Below are positions 1 through 5,955 of a stretch of 34,125 nt of DNA, piece by piece. The translations under genes and the position numbers were made by a program. This stretch comes from a virus. The notes beneath the pieces were generated by a model. That model searched no databases. It saw only the letters and a program-made list of their open reading frames with translations, and was not told the origin of the DNA. Positions within the stretch are counted from its first letter, which is position 1; each line of letters begins with the position of its first letter. The DNA is taken from positions 1 to 34,125 of the IMG/VR virus record IMGVR_UViG_3300022837_000038. One strand, written 5' to 3'.

Positions 1-1000
1 TTATTTTTTCATGAGATTTATAGTTTTTTAATATGTCCATACTACTTTCCAAAGGAAGTATTTTTAAAAGATTAAAAGTAGCAGACGTTATTTTTCCAAG
101 ATCTCCGTGACATTCACTAAACGAAGCGGACCATCCCTTTTTTATTTTTTCTTGAGGGATATGAGGAACAATTTCATGTACCATGTCAATTAATCTCATT
201 AATTGTTCCATTAACATTTTGTAATAATTCATTTGTAATAAATTTAATTTATTAGGTATATTTTTAACTAAATTTATTTTTTCTTTTGCCAATTCTGATT
301 GTTGTATAGACAGTACTAAATCGTTTATGTGAAAAGATTCTATAGCACCTTTTTTTAAAAAACTAGGCCCATGTTTTAATATTTGTGTTGTGATTTCGTG
401 AAATTCATATTTTTTATTTTCATATTTTTTTAACATGTGTTCATAAAGCGAATTAATTGCTTTATTATTTAATAAAGTAATTTTAAAGGCAGTTGTTTTT
501 GATATTTTTGGACAAACAATATAAAGAACACATTTTTCTTTTAGCTGTTTTAATAAATTTAAATCATCTAAAGAAGCTATCACCCCTATTAAAACACCAT
601 CATGGATACTTTGAAGATTTAATAATTTTTCTAAATGTTGACTAGTTTGTTCTTCATCCTCTTTATAATTACATAATTCAATGAAACCATATCCTTTTTT
701 TCTATAATCTTCTGGCGAAACTAATAATAAACCATCTTTATAGGGTGTAATAGGAATTGCTTTATCTTTTACAATTTCTTTATATTCAGAATAATCAATT
801 TGTTCATAATCTTTAAGTTTTATAGCAACACCATGAAGTTTGTGAAATTTTTCTTGATACTTATCAGACATATCAAATTTCTGTTTTGAAAGAAAAACAT
901 CAGGAAGCGTAAAACCTATGTTATACACATCTTCTTTAATTTCTATTTCATCGTTAACTAAAACATTTGAGTTTTCAAAATTAGTATTTAAATTATTCAT
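1..1000 (-). CDS. Hypothetical protein, 3' end beyond window
   Basis: An open frame of 333 codons runs from an ATG at 1000 to the left edge without a stop, so the C-terminus is missing. The start has a good ribosome site (AAAGGAAG, about 4 bases before ATG). The protein is rich in Lys, Asn, Leu and Ile, with no signal peptide, membrane segment or catalytic motif that I recognise. The second half reads as mostly alpha-helical (Leu/Met/Lys-rich, residues about 240-330). The DNA is markedly more A+T-rich than the rest: a hand count of 1-120 and 181-300 gives 54 G+C in 240 bases. It lies downstream of the small-gene chain and could be co-transcribed with it. Such composition fits a recently acquired or host-interaction gene, but I cannot name a function. 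Confidence 0.75.
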   Translation of the reverse strand, partial: MNNLNTNFENSNVLVNDEIEIKEDVYNIGFTLPDVFLSKQKFDMSDKYQEKFHKLHGVAIKLKDYEQIDYSEYKEIVKDKAIPITPYKDGLLLVSPEDYRKKGYGFIELCNYKEDEEQTSQHLEKLLNLQSIHDGVLIGVIASLDDLNLLKQLKEKCVLYIVCPKISKTTAFKITLLNNKAINSLYEHMLKKYENKKYEFHEITTQILKHGPSFLKKGAIESFHINDLVLSIQQSELAKEKINLVKNIPNKLNLLQMNYYKMLMEQLMRLIDMVHEIVPHIPQEKIKKGWSASFSECHGDLGKITSATFNLLKILPLESSMDILKNYKSHEKI

Positions 1001-1021
1001 TTTCTTCCTTTCTTTTATTAT

Positions 1022-1180
1022 TTATATTTTCTCTTTCAAACTGTCTACATACTCCTGGGTTTCAGGATCTAGTTCCTCTTCTTCTTTCTTTCCAAATATA
1101 TCGTTCCAATTCTTTCGGTAGGTATCATCCGGTATTCTAGAAACACCATCCCATTTACGTCCATGTTCTTTATCAGCCAT
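1022..1180 (-). CDS. Hypothetical 52-aa protein
   Basis: A small frame beginning MADKEHGRKWDGVSRIPDD and ending at TAA 1022-1024. Its start has a strong Shine-Dalgarno (AAAAGGAG, 5 bases before ATG), and the ATG lies inside the end of the preceding gene (8-base overlap), which fits translational coupling. The protein is charged, with a trail of Glu around residues 33-37, a Trp at 14 and 26, and no membrane segment. Short acidic/basic soluble proteins of this kind are common in early regions of phages. No family recognised. It is the last of a run of six coupled small genes. Confidence 0.6.
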   Translation of the reverse strand: MADKEHGRKWDGVSRIPDDTYRKNWNDIFGKKEEEELDPETQEYVDSLKEKI

Positions 1181-1331
1181 AAATCTCCTTTTGCATTTTT
1201 CTAGCTTGTTCTACTTGTTGATCTAACTCTTTATATTCTTCTTTTACCATTTTAGTTGCACCACGATCGTCTTCCTCAATAATAAAAAAATCCTTACCAT
1301 TCCAATAGTATCCTGCAATATTTTTTTTCAT
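1173..1331 (-). CDS. Hypothetical 52-aa protein
   Basis: I chose the ATG at 1331 (MKKNIAGYYWNGKDFFIIEE) because AAGGAAAC sits just before it and the upstream gene ends in an ATGA overlap there. A longer reading from TTG at 1364 has no such support. The N-terminal half looks like a small beta-hairpin (GYYWNGKDFFIIEEDD), the C-terminal half (residues 27-50) like a charged helix with many Glu, Gln and Lys. No known domain recognised. It belongs to the coupled chain of small genes downstream of the promoter at 2142-2171. Confidence 0.6.
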   Translation of the reverse strand: MKKNIAGYYWNGKDFFIIEEDDRGATKMVKEEYKELDQQVEQARKMQKEIYG

Positions 1332-1495
1332 TGTTTCCTTGTGATAAATTGTAGAGTATTCCAAATCGTATCATCAGTGATTTCTATCTCCCCTTGATTC
1401 TGACAGGTAATACAATCGTCTTGTTTTTTCTCATCCTTAGTGTTTCCCACATATCCGTTGCCATTGCAATTAGGACAAATCATAAATCCAGTCAT
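1328..1495 (-). CDS. Small DnaJ-type zinc-finger-like protein, 55 aa
   Basis: The protein has CPNCNGNGYVG near residue 7 and a second pair, CITC, at residues 28-31, the spacing of a small zinc-binding knuckle. The first half matches the CxxCxGxG pattern of the DnaJ cysteine-rich repeat. Four cysteines (7, 10, 28, 31) could hold one zinc ion. Phages often carry such free-standing mini zinc fingers of unknown role; a chaperone-cofactor or nucleic-acid/protein-binding role is only a guess. The stop overlaps the next ATG as ATGA at 1328-1331, and the start overlaps the preceding stop at 1492-1495, so it is tightly coupled. A weak AGGAAAG precedes the ATG by about 10 bases. Confidence 0.65.
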   Translation of the reverse strand: MTGFMICPNCNGNGYVGNTKDEKKQDDCITCQNQGEIEITDDTIWNTLQFITRKQ

Positions 1496-1644
1496 AATTG
1501 TTTTTCTTTCCTAGCTAAATAGTCTCGAGTGTTTTGTTCGACATCGGTTTCTAATACAGAAATTACTTCATCTGCTTGTCTACCTCCATCGCCCACTACT
1601 AGATTAACTGCTTCTCTGATTTCTTCTACGCTGTGCTTAGTCAT
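1492..1644 (-). CDS. Hypothetical 50-aa protein
   Basis: A frame starting MTKHSVEEIREAVNLVV and ending KEKQL with TGA. Both ends overlap neighbours by 4 bases in the ATGA manner (1641-1644 and 1492-1495), which strongly supports it as a real coupled gene. The sequence looks fully helical, with a charged C-terminal stretch (residues 33-50) and a short glycine turn (GDGG, 18-21). It may act as a small dimeric helical protein. No family recognised. Confidence 0.6.
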   Translation of the reverse strand: MTKHSVEEIREAVNLVVGDGGRQADEVISVLETDVEQNTRDYLARKEKQL

Positions 1645-1958
1645 ATTTGAGACAACCTTTCTTGAAATAAAACTTGATTAATTTTCCGAGTCATTATTTT
1701 ATGGACACGATCGGAATCTAAATTAAGTGCTTCACATACCGTTTCAAAAGTTCCTTCTTTGTGTTTAAACCAGTTGCGAGCGCTCTTGGTATCACTTACC
1801 TCTGTAAACACTTTATGTTTTACTTTTAAAACACGATTTGGCTTATGTAAGGCATCAAAAATAGCAGTCGCCATAACGGACCTCCACAATTTTTCTTCTG
1901 CAGTTAAAAGACTATCGCCAGACTCTAATTGTATAGGTTTACTTTGTGAGTTTGCCAT
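1641..1958 (-). CDS. Conserved phage protein, 105 aa, possible DNA-binding
   Basis: The central part (residues about 60-90: W at 63, then TFETVCEALNLDSDRV) resembles a pattern I recall from small phage and prophage proteins in which a Trp-containing segment is followed by 'vCealgldp..vr'. That segment reads as a helix-turn-helix-like bundle, so a role in DNA or protein binding is plausible but not shown. The protein is basic in the middle (KHKVF, KHKEGTF) and ends in a helix. The start at 1958 lies inside the end of the preceding RHH-like gene (20-base overlap) and its stop overlaps the next gene as ATGA. The second gene of the early operon. Confidence 0.65.
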   Translation of the reverse strand: MANSQSKPIQLESGDSLLTAEEKLWRSVMATAIFDALHKPNRVLKVKHKVFTEVSDTKSARNWFKHKEGTFETVCEALNLDSDRVHKIMTRKINQVLFQERLSQI

Positions 1959-2109
1959 TTAATTTTCTTGCTTTCTCGTTTACTAATGTTTTAACTACTT
2001 GACTACGGCTCAACGTTACGTCCGGATTTAACTTATTTTGTAATTTGGTAATGATGGCGTAGGTATCATTATCTACGGTTACATTACTGTACTTGCTTTT
2101 GTCTGTCAT
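1939..2109 (-). CDS. Ribbon-helix-helix-like small regulator, 56 aa
   Basis: The N-terminal strand NVTVDNDTYAIITKLQ followed by a second helix introduced by TLSRSQVVKTLVNEKA is the ribbon-helix-helix (CopG/Arc-like) plan: a beta strand, helix, turn with Ser-Arg-Ser, helix. The size of 56 residues suits such a dimeric DNA-binding protein. It is the first gene behind the promoter at 2142-2171, with an AGAAAGG ribosome site, and a perfect A/T palindrome at 2127-2140 lies at the expected transcript start. A self-regulating repressor of the small-gene operon is therefore a reasonable inference. The protein ends LNGKLTK. Confidence 0.65.
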   Translation of the reverse strand: MTDKSKYSNVTVDNDTYAIITKLQNKLNPDVTLSRSQVVKTLVNEKARKLNGKLTK

Positions 2110-2126
2110 TTGATTTAACCTTTCTT

Positions 2127-2140
2127 TATTTAATTAAATA
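2127..2140. promoter_or_regulatory. 14-bp perfect palindrome, possible operator
   Basis: TATTTAATTAAATA reads the same on both strands. It lies immediately downstream of the minus-strand -10 box and so covers the predicted transcript start of the small-gene operon whose first product is an RHH-like protein. A+T-only palindromes do occur by chance in A+T-rich DNA, so operator function is an inference from its position. Confidence 0.35.
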
Positions 2141-2141
2141 C

Positions 2142-2171
2142 GTTATATAGGACTTTAACATATTAAGTCAA
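2142..2171 (-). promoter_or_regulatory. sigma70-type promoter of the early small-gene operon
   Basis: On the minus strand a -35 box TTGACT (2171-2166) is separated by 18 bases from a -10 box TATAAC (2147-2142). Each matches five of six consensus bases. The next gene on that strand starts 33 bases beyond the -10 box, so the leader is short. This suggests transcription by the host RNA polymerase. I found no convincing promoter for the divergent plus-strand gene at 2177. Confidence 0.6.
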
Positions 2172-2176
2172 GCCTT

Positions 2177-2407
2177 ATGAAAACATTTATTTTAATTGCG
2201 ATGTTATGTCATCTAAACCCTAATGGCCAAGAATCTTGTGTGCCATTGGTTGCAGATCCACCTGTTTATTATCCAACAGAAGAAGTATGCAATAAAGCAG
2301 CTATAGGTAAAAGAAAAGAATTAAGAAATACTGCAGAGTTATACAAACTATATGTTACCGAAGTGTATTCTACTTGTATAGAAGACAAAAGAAAATTACC
2401 CATTTAA
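2177..2407 (+). CDS. Small secreted Cys-containing protein, 76 aa
   Basis: The N-terminus MKTFILIAMLCHL is a short hydrophobic signal-like segment with a Cys at 11. The remainder carries Cys at 21, 37 and 67, suitable for a disulfide in the periplasm. Several marine phages carry small proteins with this layout (signal, then widely spaced cysteines ending near the C-terminus), usually unnamed. It is one of only two plus-strand genes. It has no clear Shine-Dalgarno before ATG and no clear promoter of its own. Its stop TAA (2405-2407) overlaps the stop of the minus-strand gene at 2404. A periplasmic role, for example in superinfection exclusion or lysis, is conceivable but unproven. Confidence 0.6.
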   Translation: MKTFILIAMLCHLNPNGQESCVPLVADPPVYYPTEEVCNKAAIGKRKELRNTAELYKLYVTEVYSTCIEDKRKLPI

Positions 2408-2529
2408 GGGTGGCCTTGACCGCGTTCTATTTTTTTAGGTTTCTTATATTTTTTGGAATGTCTTCCTGGGCGTTTGCGTCTTTTTCCTTTAATGAGTTCG
2501 CTGACCCCAACTTGTGCTTTTTTAGCCAT
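2404..2529 (-). CDS. Lys/Arg-rich 41-aa protein overlapping the zinc-ribbon gene
   Basis: An ATG at 2529 opens MAKKAQVGVSELIKGKRRKR followed by PGRHSKKYKKPKK and ends GQGHP with TAA. The 'KRPGRH' basic core resembles small conserved proteins I recall from marine phages, which is why I list it even though 103 of its 126 bases lie inside the preceding gene in another frame. The ribosome site is weak (GAAGAT). The very high basic content suggests nucleic-acid binding. Either this frame or the C-terminal tail of the overlapping gene may be the truly selected one, or both. Moderate confidence. Confidence 0.5.
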   Translation of the reverse strand: MAKKAQVGVSELIKGKRRKRPGRHSKKYKKPKKIERGQGHP

Positions 2530-2726
2530 CTTTTATCTTCGTTTGTTATTCTTAAATATTTAATGGAGCCATTAACATATTGTCTAGTGTCTTCTCCACA
2601 GTTAGTACATCTATAATAATCTGTCACGATTGCAACTAAAATTGCTTCTTCTTCACATACAGGGCAAATACCATGAACGGTGTCTATTTGTTTAATTAAA
2701 TCTCTTATAGTACTTCTTTTTACCAT
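2427..2726 (-). CDS. Zinc-ribbon-like phage protein, 99 aa
   Basis: Two cysteine pairs, CPVC (21-24) and CTNC (40-43), are spaced as in a rubredoxin-like zinc ribbon; between them is a beta-rich stretch (AILVAIVTDYYR). A helical N-terminus (STIRDLIKQID) precedes. Such ribbons bind nucleic acid or mediate protein contacts; the exact role is unknown. After about residue 60 the sequence becomes a Lys/Asn-rich tail (residues 64-99), which is the part overlapped by the basic 41-aa frame. The start overlaps the end of the endolysin gene by 7 bases (ATGGTAA), so the two are coupled. Confidence 0.65.
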   Translation of the reverse strand: MVKRSTIRDLIKQIDTVHGICPVCEEEAILVAIVTDYYRCTNCGEDTRQYVNGSIKYLRITNEDKRWLKKHKLGSANSLKEKDANAQEDIPKNIRNLKK

Positions 2727-3181
2727 GGTTTATATACTGTTTTCCCTAGCTCCTCGTCTCTCGCCGCTCGAAGGGAGTTGCTACGGTTCTTCTCTGAGTT
2801 CCATGAGACATGGACCCAGCCACTGTCGGGCTCACCATCTCGATAAAACTCGAGAATCAATTGATCGTACTCTAAATTTTCTTTAATCCAAGTAGCTAGG
2901 ATTTTATTATCAATCCCTGGAACTTCTAGGTCTGCCGCGTTGCCGGTTGCATGTTGACTAGTTATTTTAGATCCTATGGCAATACACAATTCAGGACTAC
3001 GGTACCCTGATGAAATCATTACCGGTGCTTCAAAATGAGACCGGATGGGTTGTAATACATTGACACACAAAGCTTTTAAATTATCAATGTGGGCAGGTGA
3101 TGGGTTGTTGGGTATCCCTTTTCGCTCTGCTGTTTGAGACTTGACGAGTTCGCTTAATTGAAAATTGGCTGAGAGTTTCAT
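2720..3181 (-). CDS. M15-family D-Ala-D-Ala peptidase, probable endolysin
   Basis: A 153-aa zinc peptidase of the M15_3 type (a L-Ala/D-Ala-D-Glu or D-Ala-D-Ala cutting fold). Zinc and catalytic signatures are SGYRSPELC (58-66), SQHATGNAAD (H77, D84) and WVHVSW (H124). These fit the SxHxxGxAxD and terminal His pattern. Members cut peptide cross-links in peptidoglycan. No signal peptide is seen, so it probably needs a holin to reach the cell wall. It sits next to early/replication genes rather than beside a holin, and the candidate membrane partners are at 12405-12590 and 13010-13219. Its start overlaps the stop of the 212-aa gene by one base. Confidence 0.85.
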   Translation of the reverse strand: MKLSANFQLSELVKSQTAERKGIPNNPSPAHIDNLKALCVNVLQPIRSHFEAPVMISSGYRSPELCIAIGSKITSQHATGNAADLEVPGIDNKILATWIKENLEYDQLILEFYRDGEPDSGWVHVSWNSEKNRSNSLRAARDEELGKTVYKPW

Positions 3182-3819
3182 TATTTTTTTTCTATATCGT
3201 AAAACATATCATCAGTGTCGTCTGTTTTCCAGTCCTTGTTCTCTACGTTCCACGTTGTAGTTTGGACTTTATAGTCTGGCTTAGCGTCACTAGTAGTAAA
3301 ACTAGGTATGTTCCACAGAATACGATTATTAGGCTGAGCTGCATAATTACCGTTATCAAGAGCCAGAATGTGTGCACACTTATGTTCATGAGAGATTTCA
3401 GAATGTTCTGTATCCAAAACATTGGAGTCTGGATGAGCCCAGTCAATGGTGAATAAATATTCTCCAGGATACATTTTTTTATCCTTGCCAAAAAATTTAC
3501 CACGTTGTCCATCTAAAAAAGAATAATTAGTAACAGCAGGATGATAACTAAAACAGTTCCACAACTGTAACTCGTCAACTTGCATATCGGGCACTTCGGT
3601 TCTTTGAAGATGTTTTTGAAAAAAAGCTGAGATAGGCAATCGATAGTAGACCGCACCATTCGGTAGTAAGGCGTGAAACAAGATGGCTCGGGTGGCGATT
3701 GATGCAAACCCGAAGACCACACACTCTTCACTTTGTCCATGATGACTTTTAAGATCATAAAGATATTCTTTCCTAACGGAACAATATAAAGGTGGTATAT
3801 TTGAGTTAAGATACGCCAT
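3181..3819 (-). CDS. Conserved phage protein of unknown function, 212 aa
   Basis: The start MAYLNSNIPPLYCSVRKEYL follows the polymerase stop by three bases, so the gene is coupled to PolA. The sequence is aromatic-rich with many Trp, Tyr, Phe and His (SFLDGQRGKFFGKDKKMYPG at about 99-118, TIDWAHPDSNVLD after it), mixed alpha/beta, and has an Asp-rich C-terminus (residues 197-208). There is no membrane segment. I recall proteins like this in marine phages near polymerase genes, always unnamed. A virion or replication accessory role cannot be decided from the sequence. Confidence 0.6.
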   Translation of the reverse strand: MAYLNSNIPPLYCSVRKEYLYDLKSHHGQSEECVVFGFASIATRAILFHALLPNGAVYYRLPISAFFQKHLQRTEVPDMQVDELQLWNCFSYHPAVTNYSFLDGQRGKFFGKDKKMYPGEYLFTIDWAHPDSNVLDTEHSEISHEHKCAHILALDNGNYAAQPNNRILWNIPSFTTSDAKPDYKVQTTTWNVENKDWKTDDTDDMFYDIEKK

Positions 3820-3822
3820 AGT

Positions 3823-5682
3823 TTAGCCATAAATGTCTCCCCAGCTTTTGCCGGATTCATAATCTACTTTGTTAGGAACCTTGAGTGTAACAGCATTTTC
3901 CATAATCTCAACTATCTTTTTAGCATGTTCTGGAGACTCTACCGAGATATCTAATTCATCATGTATTTGAATATGTGGTATAATACCTTCTTCATAAAGA
4001 TCTAACATAGCTTTTTTAGTCATGTCGGCTGCACTTCCTTGTATCAATTTGTTTAACGCTTTGTAAGTCATGGCTCTTTTAATTCGTCTACGTCCATACG
4101 TTAGTTCTGCTTCTTCATAAGTCATAGGAGTGTGCATACCAAAAGTATCCGGTTCCCATTTATTAAAACGACATCGTCGTCCTAGTAAGGTTCCAATAGA
4201 TCCGGATCCTTGCGCATGAGAAGAAGTTCGATTCATTAAATCTTTTACAAACGGAACGTTCTGGTGATATTGATTAAATAATTGTTCTGCTTCTTGTTTG
4301 GTACTTAATCCTAGTTCTGCTTGTAATTTTGCTTTACCCATTCCATAAAACAATCCTAAGTTAATAGTCTTAGCTTGAGATCTAGAAATGCCTGCCATGT
4401 CTGCCACGGTTTGGTGAAAGTCTACGGAGTTATCTTTAAACTGAGCCACAATTTTAGTAACCGATTCATCAAAACAAATCGGTTCAGTGGAAGCTGCATA
4501 GTGTACCACTAATCTTGGTTCTTGTTGAGAGTAATCAAAACAACCCCACAAATGATTTTCTTCTGGAATAAATAATCCACGAATCATAGGACCTAAATCT
4601 TTATTTCTAGCAGGAATTTGTTGTAGGTTAGGATTAGAATAACTAAATCTACCGGTAACGGTTCCTCCTTGATCAGAACGAATAGGATTAATATCCGCAT
4701 GAATTCTTCCTTTATGAGAATGTTTTAAAATCGTATCAATAAACGTAGTGTGAGCTTTGTTGATTTCTCTGGCTTTTGCTATCTTCTGTACTAAAGGATG
4801 TTGATGGGTAGACAAATAATTCTTAGTAAAAGAAGGAGCATTTGATTTTGCCGTTCGTTCATAAGTTAAACCAAGTTTATCAAACACGGTTGCAATACTT
4901 CTTGCTGCCCATATTTGTGGTTCTATTCCGGTTTCTCTTTTTATATCTAACAATAAGGTTTGTTCTTTTGAAACTAATGTTTTTTTCAGTACATGCGCTT
5001 TTTCATTGTCCACACGAACGCCTTTAAATTTCATATCAATCAAACAAGGAAACAATCTAGTTTCTAAATCAAATACTTCGGTTAAGTTTTGTTTATTAAT
5101 TTCTACGGATAATGTTTTAAATAATTGTAAAGTTAGTTCAGCATCTTTTTCTGCATAGGCTCCCACATACATTGCCGGAAGTTTGTACATTTCTGATTTA
5201 GCATCCACGCCTGCTTGTTCGGCCGCTAGTTTTAAACCTTTTTCATCTTTGACTTCTCTTAAATAATCATAACCAATACTATTTAAGGTATAAGAAAATC
5301 TATTTTCATCAATCAAAGAAGCCATCACCATCGTATCTACTAGGTGACCATTAATAGGAATACCTAGGGCACGAATCCAACAAACATCGTACATAGCATT
5401 GTGAAATATTTTTACTCCATCGGTTGCACATACTTCTTTGAACCAATCTAATACAATTCGTTTATCTAAGTTACCTTCTCTATGTGCAATAGGATAGTAT
5501 CCAGACCAGCCTTCAATGGCTACGGCAATACCAATTACTTCTCCGTTACCAATGACAGCACCGGATCCTCTAGTTTTTAAATCAGGATCCCTAGTCTCTA
5601 AGTCAATCGCAATATACTTTGCTTTACTTAGATCAGGAAACGTTTCCGGACAATTCCATTCGGTCGCTGCTTCAAATAACAT
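3823..5682 (-). CDS. polA: DNA polymerase I-like (family A) with 3'-5' exonuclease
   Basis: A 619-aa replicative polymerase. The exonuclease domain fills roughly residues 20-200: Exo I D27/E29 (AIDLET), Exo II D99 (NAMYDV), Exo III Y176/D180 (AYAEKDAEL). The polymerase domain has motif A D383 (FDYSQQEPRL), motif B R434/K438/Y446 (RSQAKTINLGLFYG) and motif C H574-D575-E576. There is no 5'-nuclease domain, as expected for a phage replicase. Residue 442, which aligns with E. coli Phe762 by the RxxxKxxx(F)xxxY spacing, is leucine. Its start lies inside a tiny 17-codon frame (5672-5725) and has no clear Shine-Dalgarno, so translation is probably coupled to the genes upstream (DUF3310 and helicase). 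Confidence 0.95.
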   Translation of the reverse strand: MLFEAATEWNCPETFPDLSKAKYIAIDLETRDPDLKTRGSGAVIGNGEVIGIAVAIEGWSGYYPIAHREGNLDKRIVLDWFKEVCATDGVKIFHNAMYDVCWIRALGIPINGHLVDTMVMASLIDENRFSYTLNSIGYDYLREVKDEKGLKLAAEQAGVDAKSEMYKLPAMYVGAYAEKDAELTLQLFKTLSVEINKQNLTEVFDLETRLFPCLIDMKFKGVRVDNEKAHVLKKTLVSKEQTLLLDIKRETGIEPQIWAARSIATVFDKLGLTYERTAKSNAPSFTKNYLSTHQHPLVQKIAKAREINKAHTTFIDTILKHSHKGRIHADINPIRSDQGGTVTGRFSYSNPNLQQIPARNKDLGPMIRGLFIPEENHLWGCFDYSQQEPRLVVHYAASTEPICFDESVTKIVAQFKDNSVDFHQTVADMAGISRSQAKTINLGLFYGMGKAKLQAELGLSTKQEAEQLFNQYHQNVPFVKDLMNRTSSHAQGSGSIGTLLGRRCRFNKWEPDTFGMHTPMTYEEAELTYGRRRIKRAMTYKALNKLIQGSAADMTKKAMLDLYEEGIIPHIQIHDELDISVESPEHAKKIVEIMENAVTLKVPNKVDYESGKSWGDIYG

Positions 5683-5725
5683 AATACATCAACACCACTA
5701 TAGTTACTAATAAAGCAAAATTCAT
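5672..5725 (-). CDS. 17-aa hydrophobic leader-like frame
   Basis: The frame MNFALLVTIVVLMYYVI opens with an ATGA overlap at the end of the DUF3310 gene (5722-5725) and stops at 5672, just inside the polymerase start. It would carry ribosomes from DUF3310 to the polymerase ATG, which lacks a good ribosome site. The peptide is a single hydrophobic helix and might sit in the membrane, but it may equally be only a translational coupler. Very short, so low confidence that the product itself matters. Confidence 0.3.
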   Translation of the reverse strand: MNFALLVTIVVLMYYVI

Positions 5726-5955
5726 TTGCTTATATTTTCTATTTCTAATTCACAGTAATGAATAATTTTTTTAAGATCTTCAATACCATTTTTATCTTTA
5801 TAACGTACTACGTACTTGATAACATTTCCTTGAAAAAAACTCAAGCCATTGGTCTGTATAAAAGTGTATGGTTGTATTTTATGTTTAGAGTAATGATCTC
5901 CACCTTCTTGTCTATTAGTAGGAAACAAACGTTCCATGTCTTGTCTAGTAGTCAT
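5722..5955 (-). CDS. DUF3310 protein, 77 aa
   Basis: The signature GGDHYSKHKIQPYTFIQTNG with the following FFQGNVIKYVVRYKDKNG and a terminal LKKIIHYCELE matches the DUF3310 family, common in phages and often annotated loosely as a nucleotide-kinase-like protein. The biochemical role is not settled. It sits between the SF1 helicase and PolA, overlapping the helicase stop by four bases, so a role alongside replication or nucleotide supply is likely. The length is normal for the family. The protein has no membrane segment; the conserved H/Y/K/N residues may form a nucleotide or metal site. Confidence 0.85.
   Translation of the reverse strand: MTTRQDMERLFPTNRQEGGDHYSKHKIQPYTFIQTNGLSFFQGNVIKYVVRYKDKNGIEDLKKIIHYCELEIENISK

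Noticed and set aside
918-1121. Plus-strand hydrophobic frame (67 codons)
   Set aside because: It lies antisense to the left-edge gene and the 52-aa gene, which have good ribosome sites; its composition is the mirror of A+T-rich coding DNA.
1332-1364. TTG start at 1364 for the 52-aa gene
   Set aside because: The ATG at 1331 has a Shine-Dalgarno and an ATGA overlap with the upstream gene; the TTG has neither.
2110-2176. Promoter for the plus-strand secreted gene
   Set aside because: Boxes in the plus orientation do not reach a reasonable match at 16-18-base spacing; only the minus orientation gives a good pair.
3513-3860. Minus-strand frame with a hydrophobic C-terminus, also 3243-3512
   Set aside because: Both lie out of frame within the 212-aa gene or the end of PolA, with no ribosome site; the 212-aa frame is longer and properly coupled to PolA.
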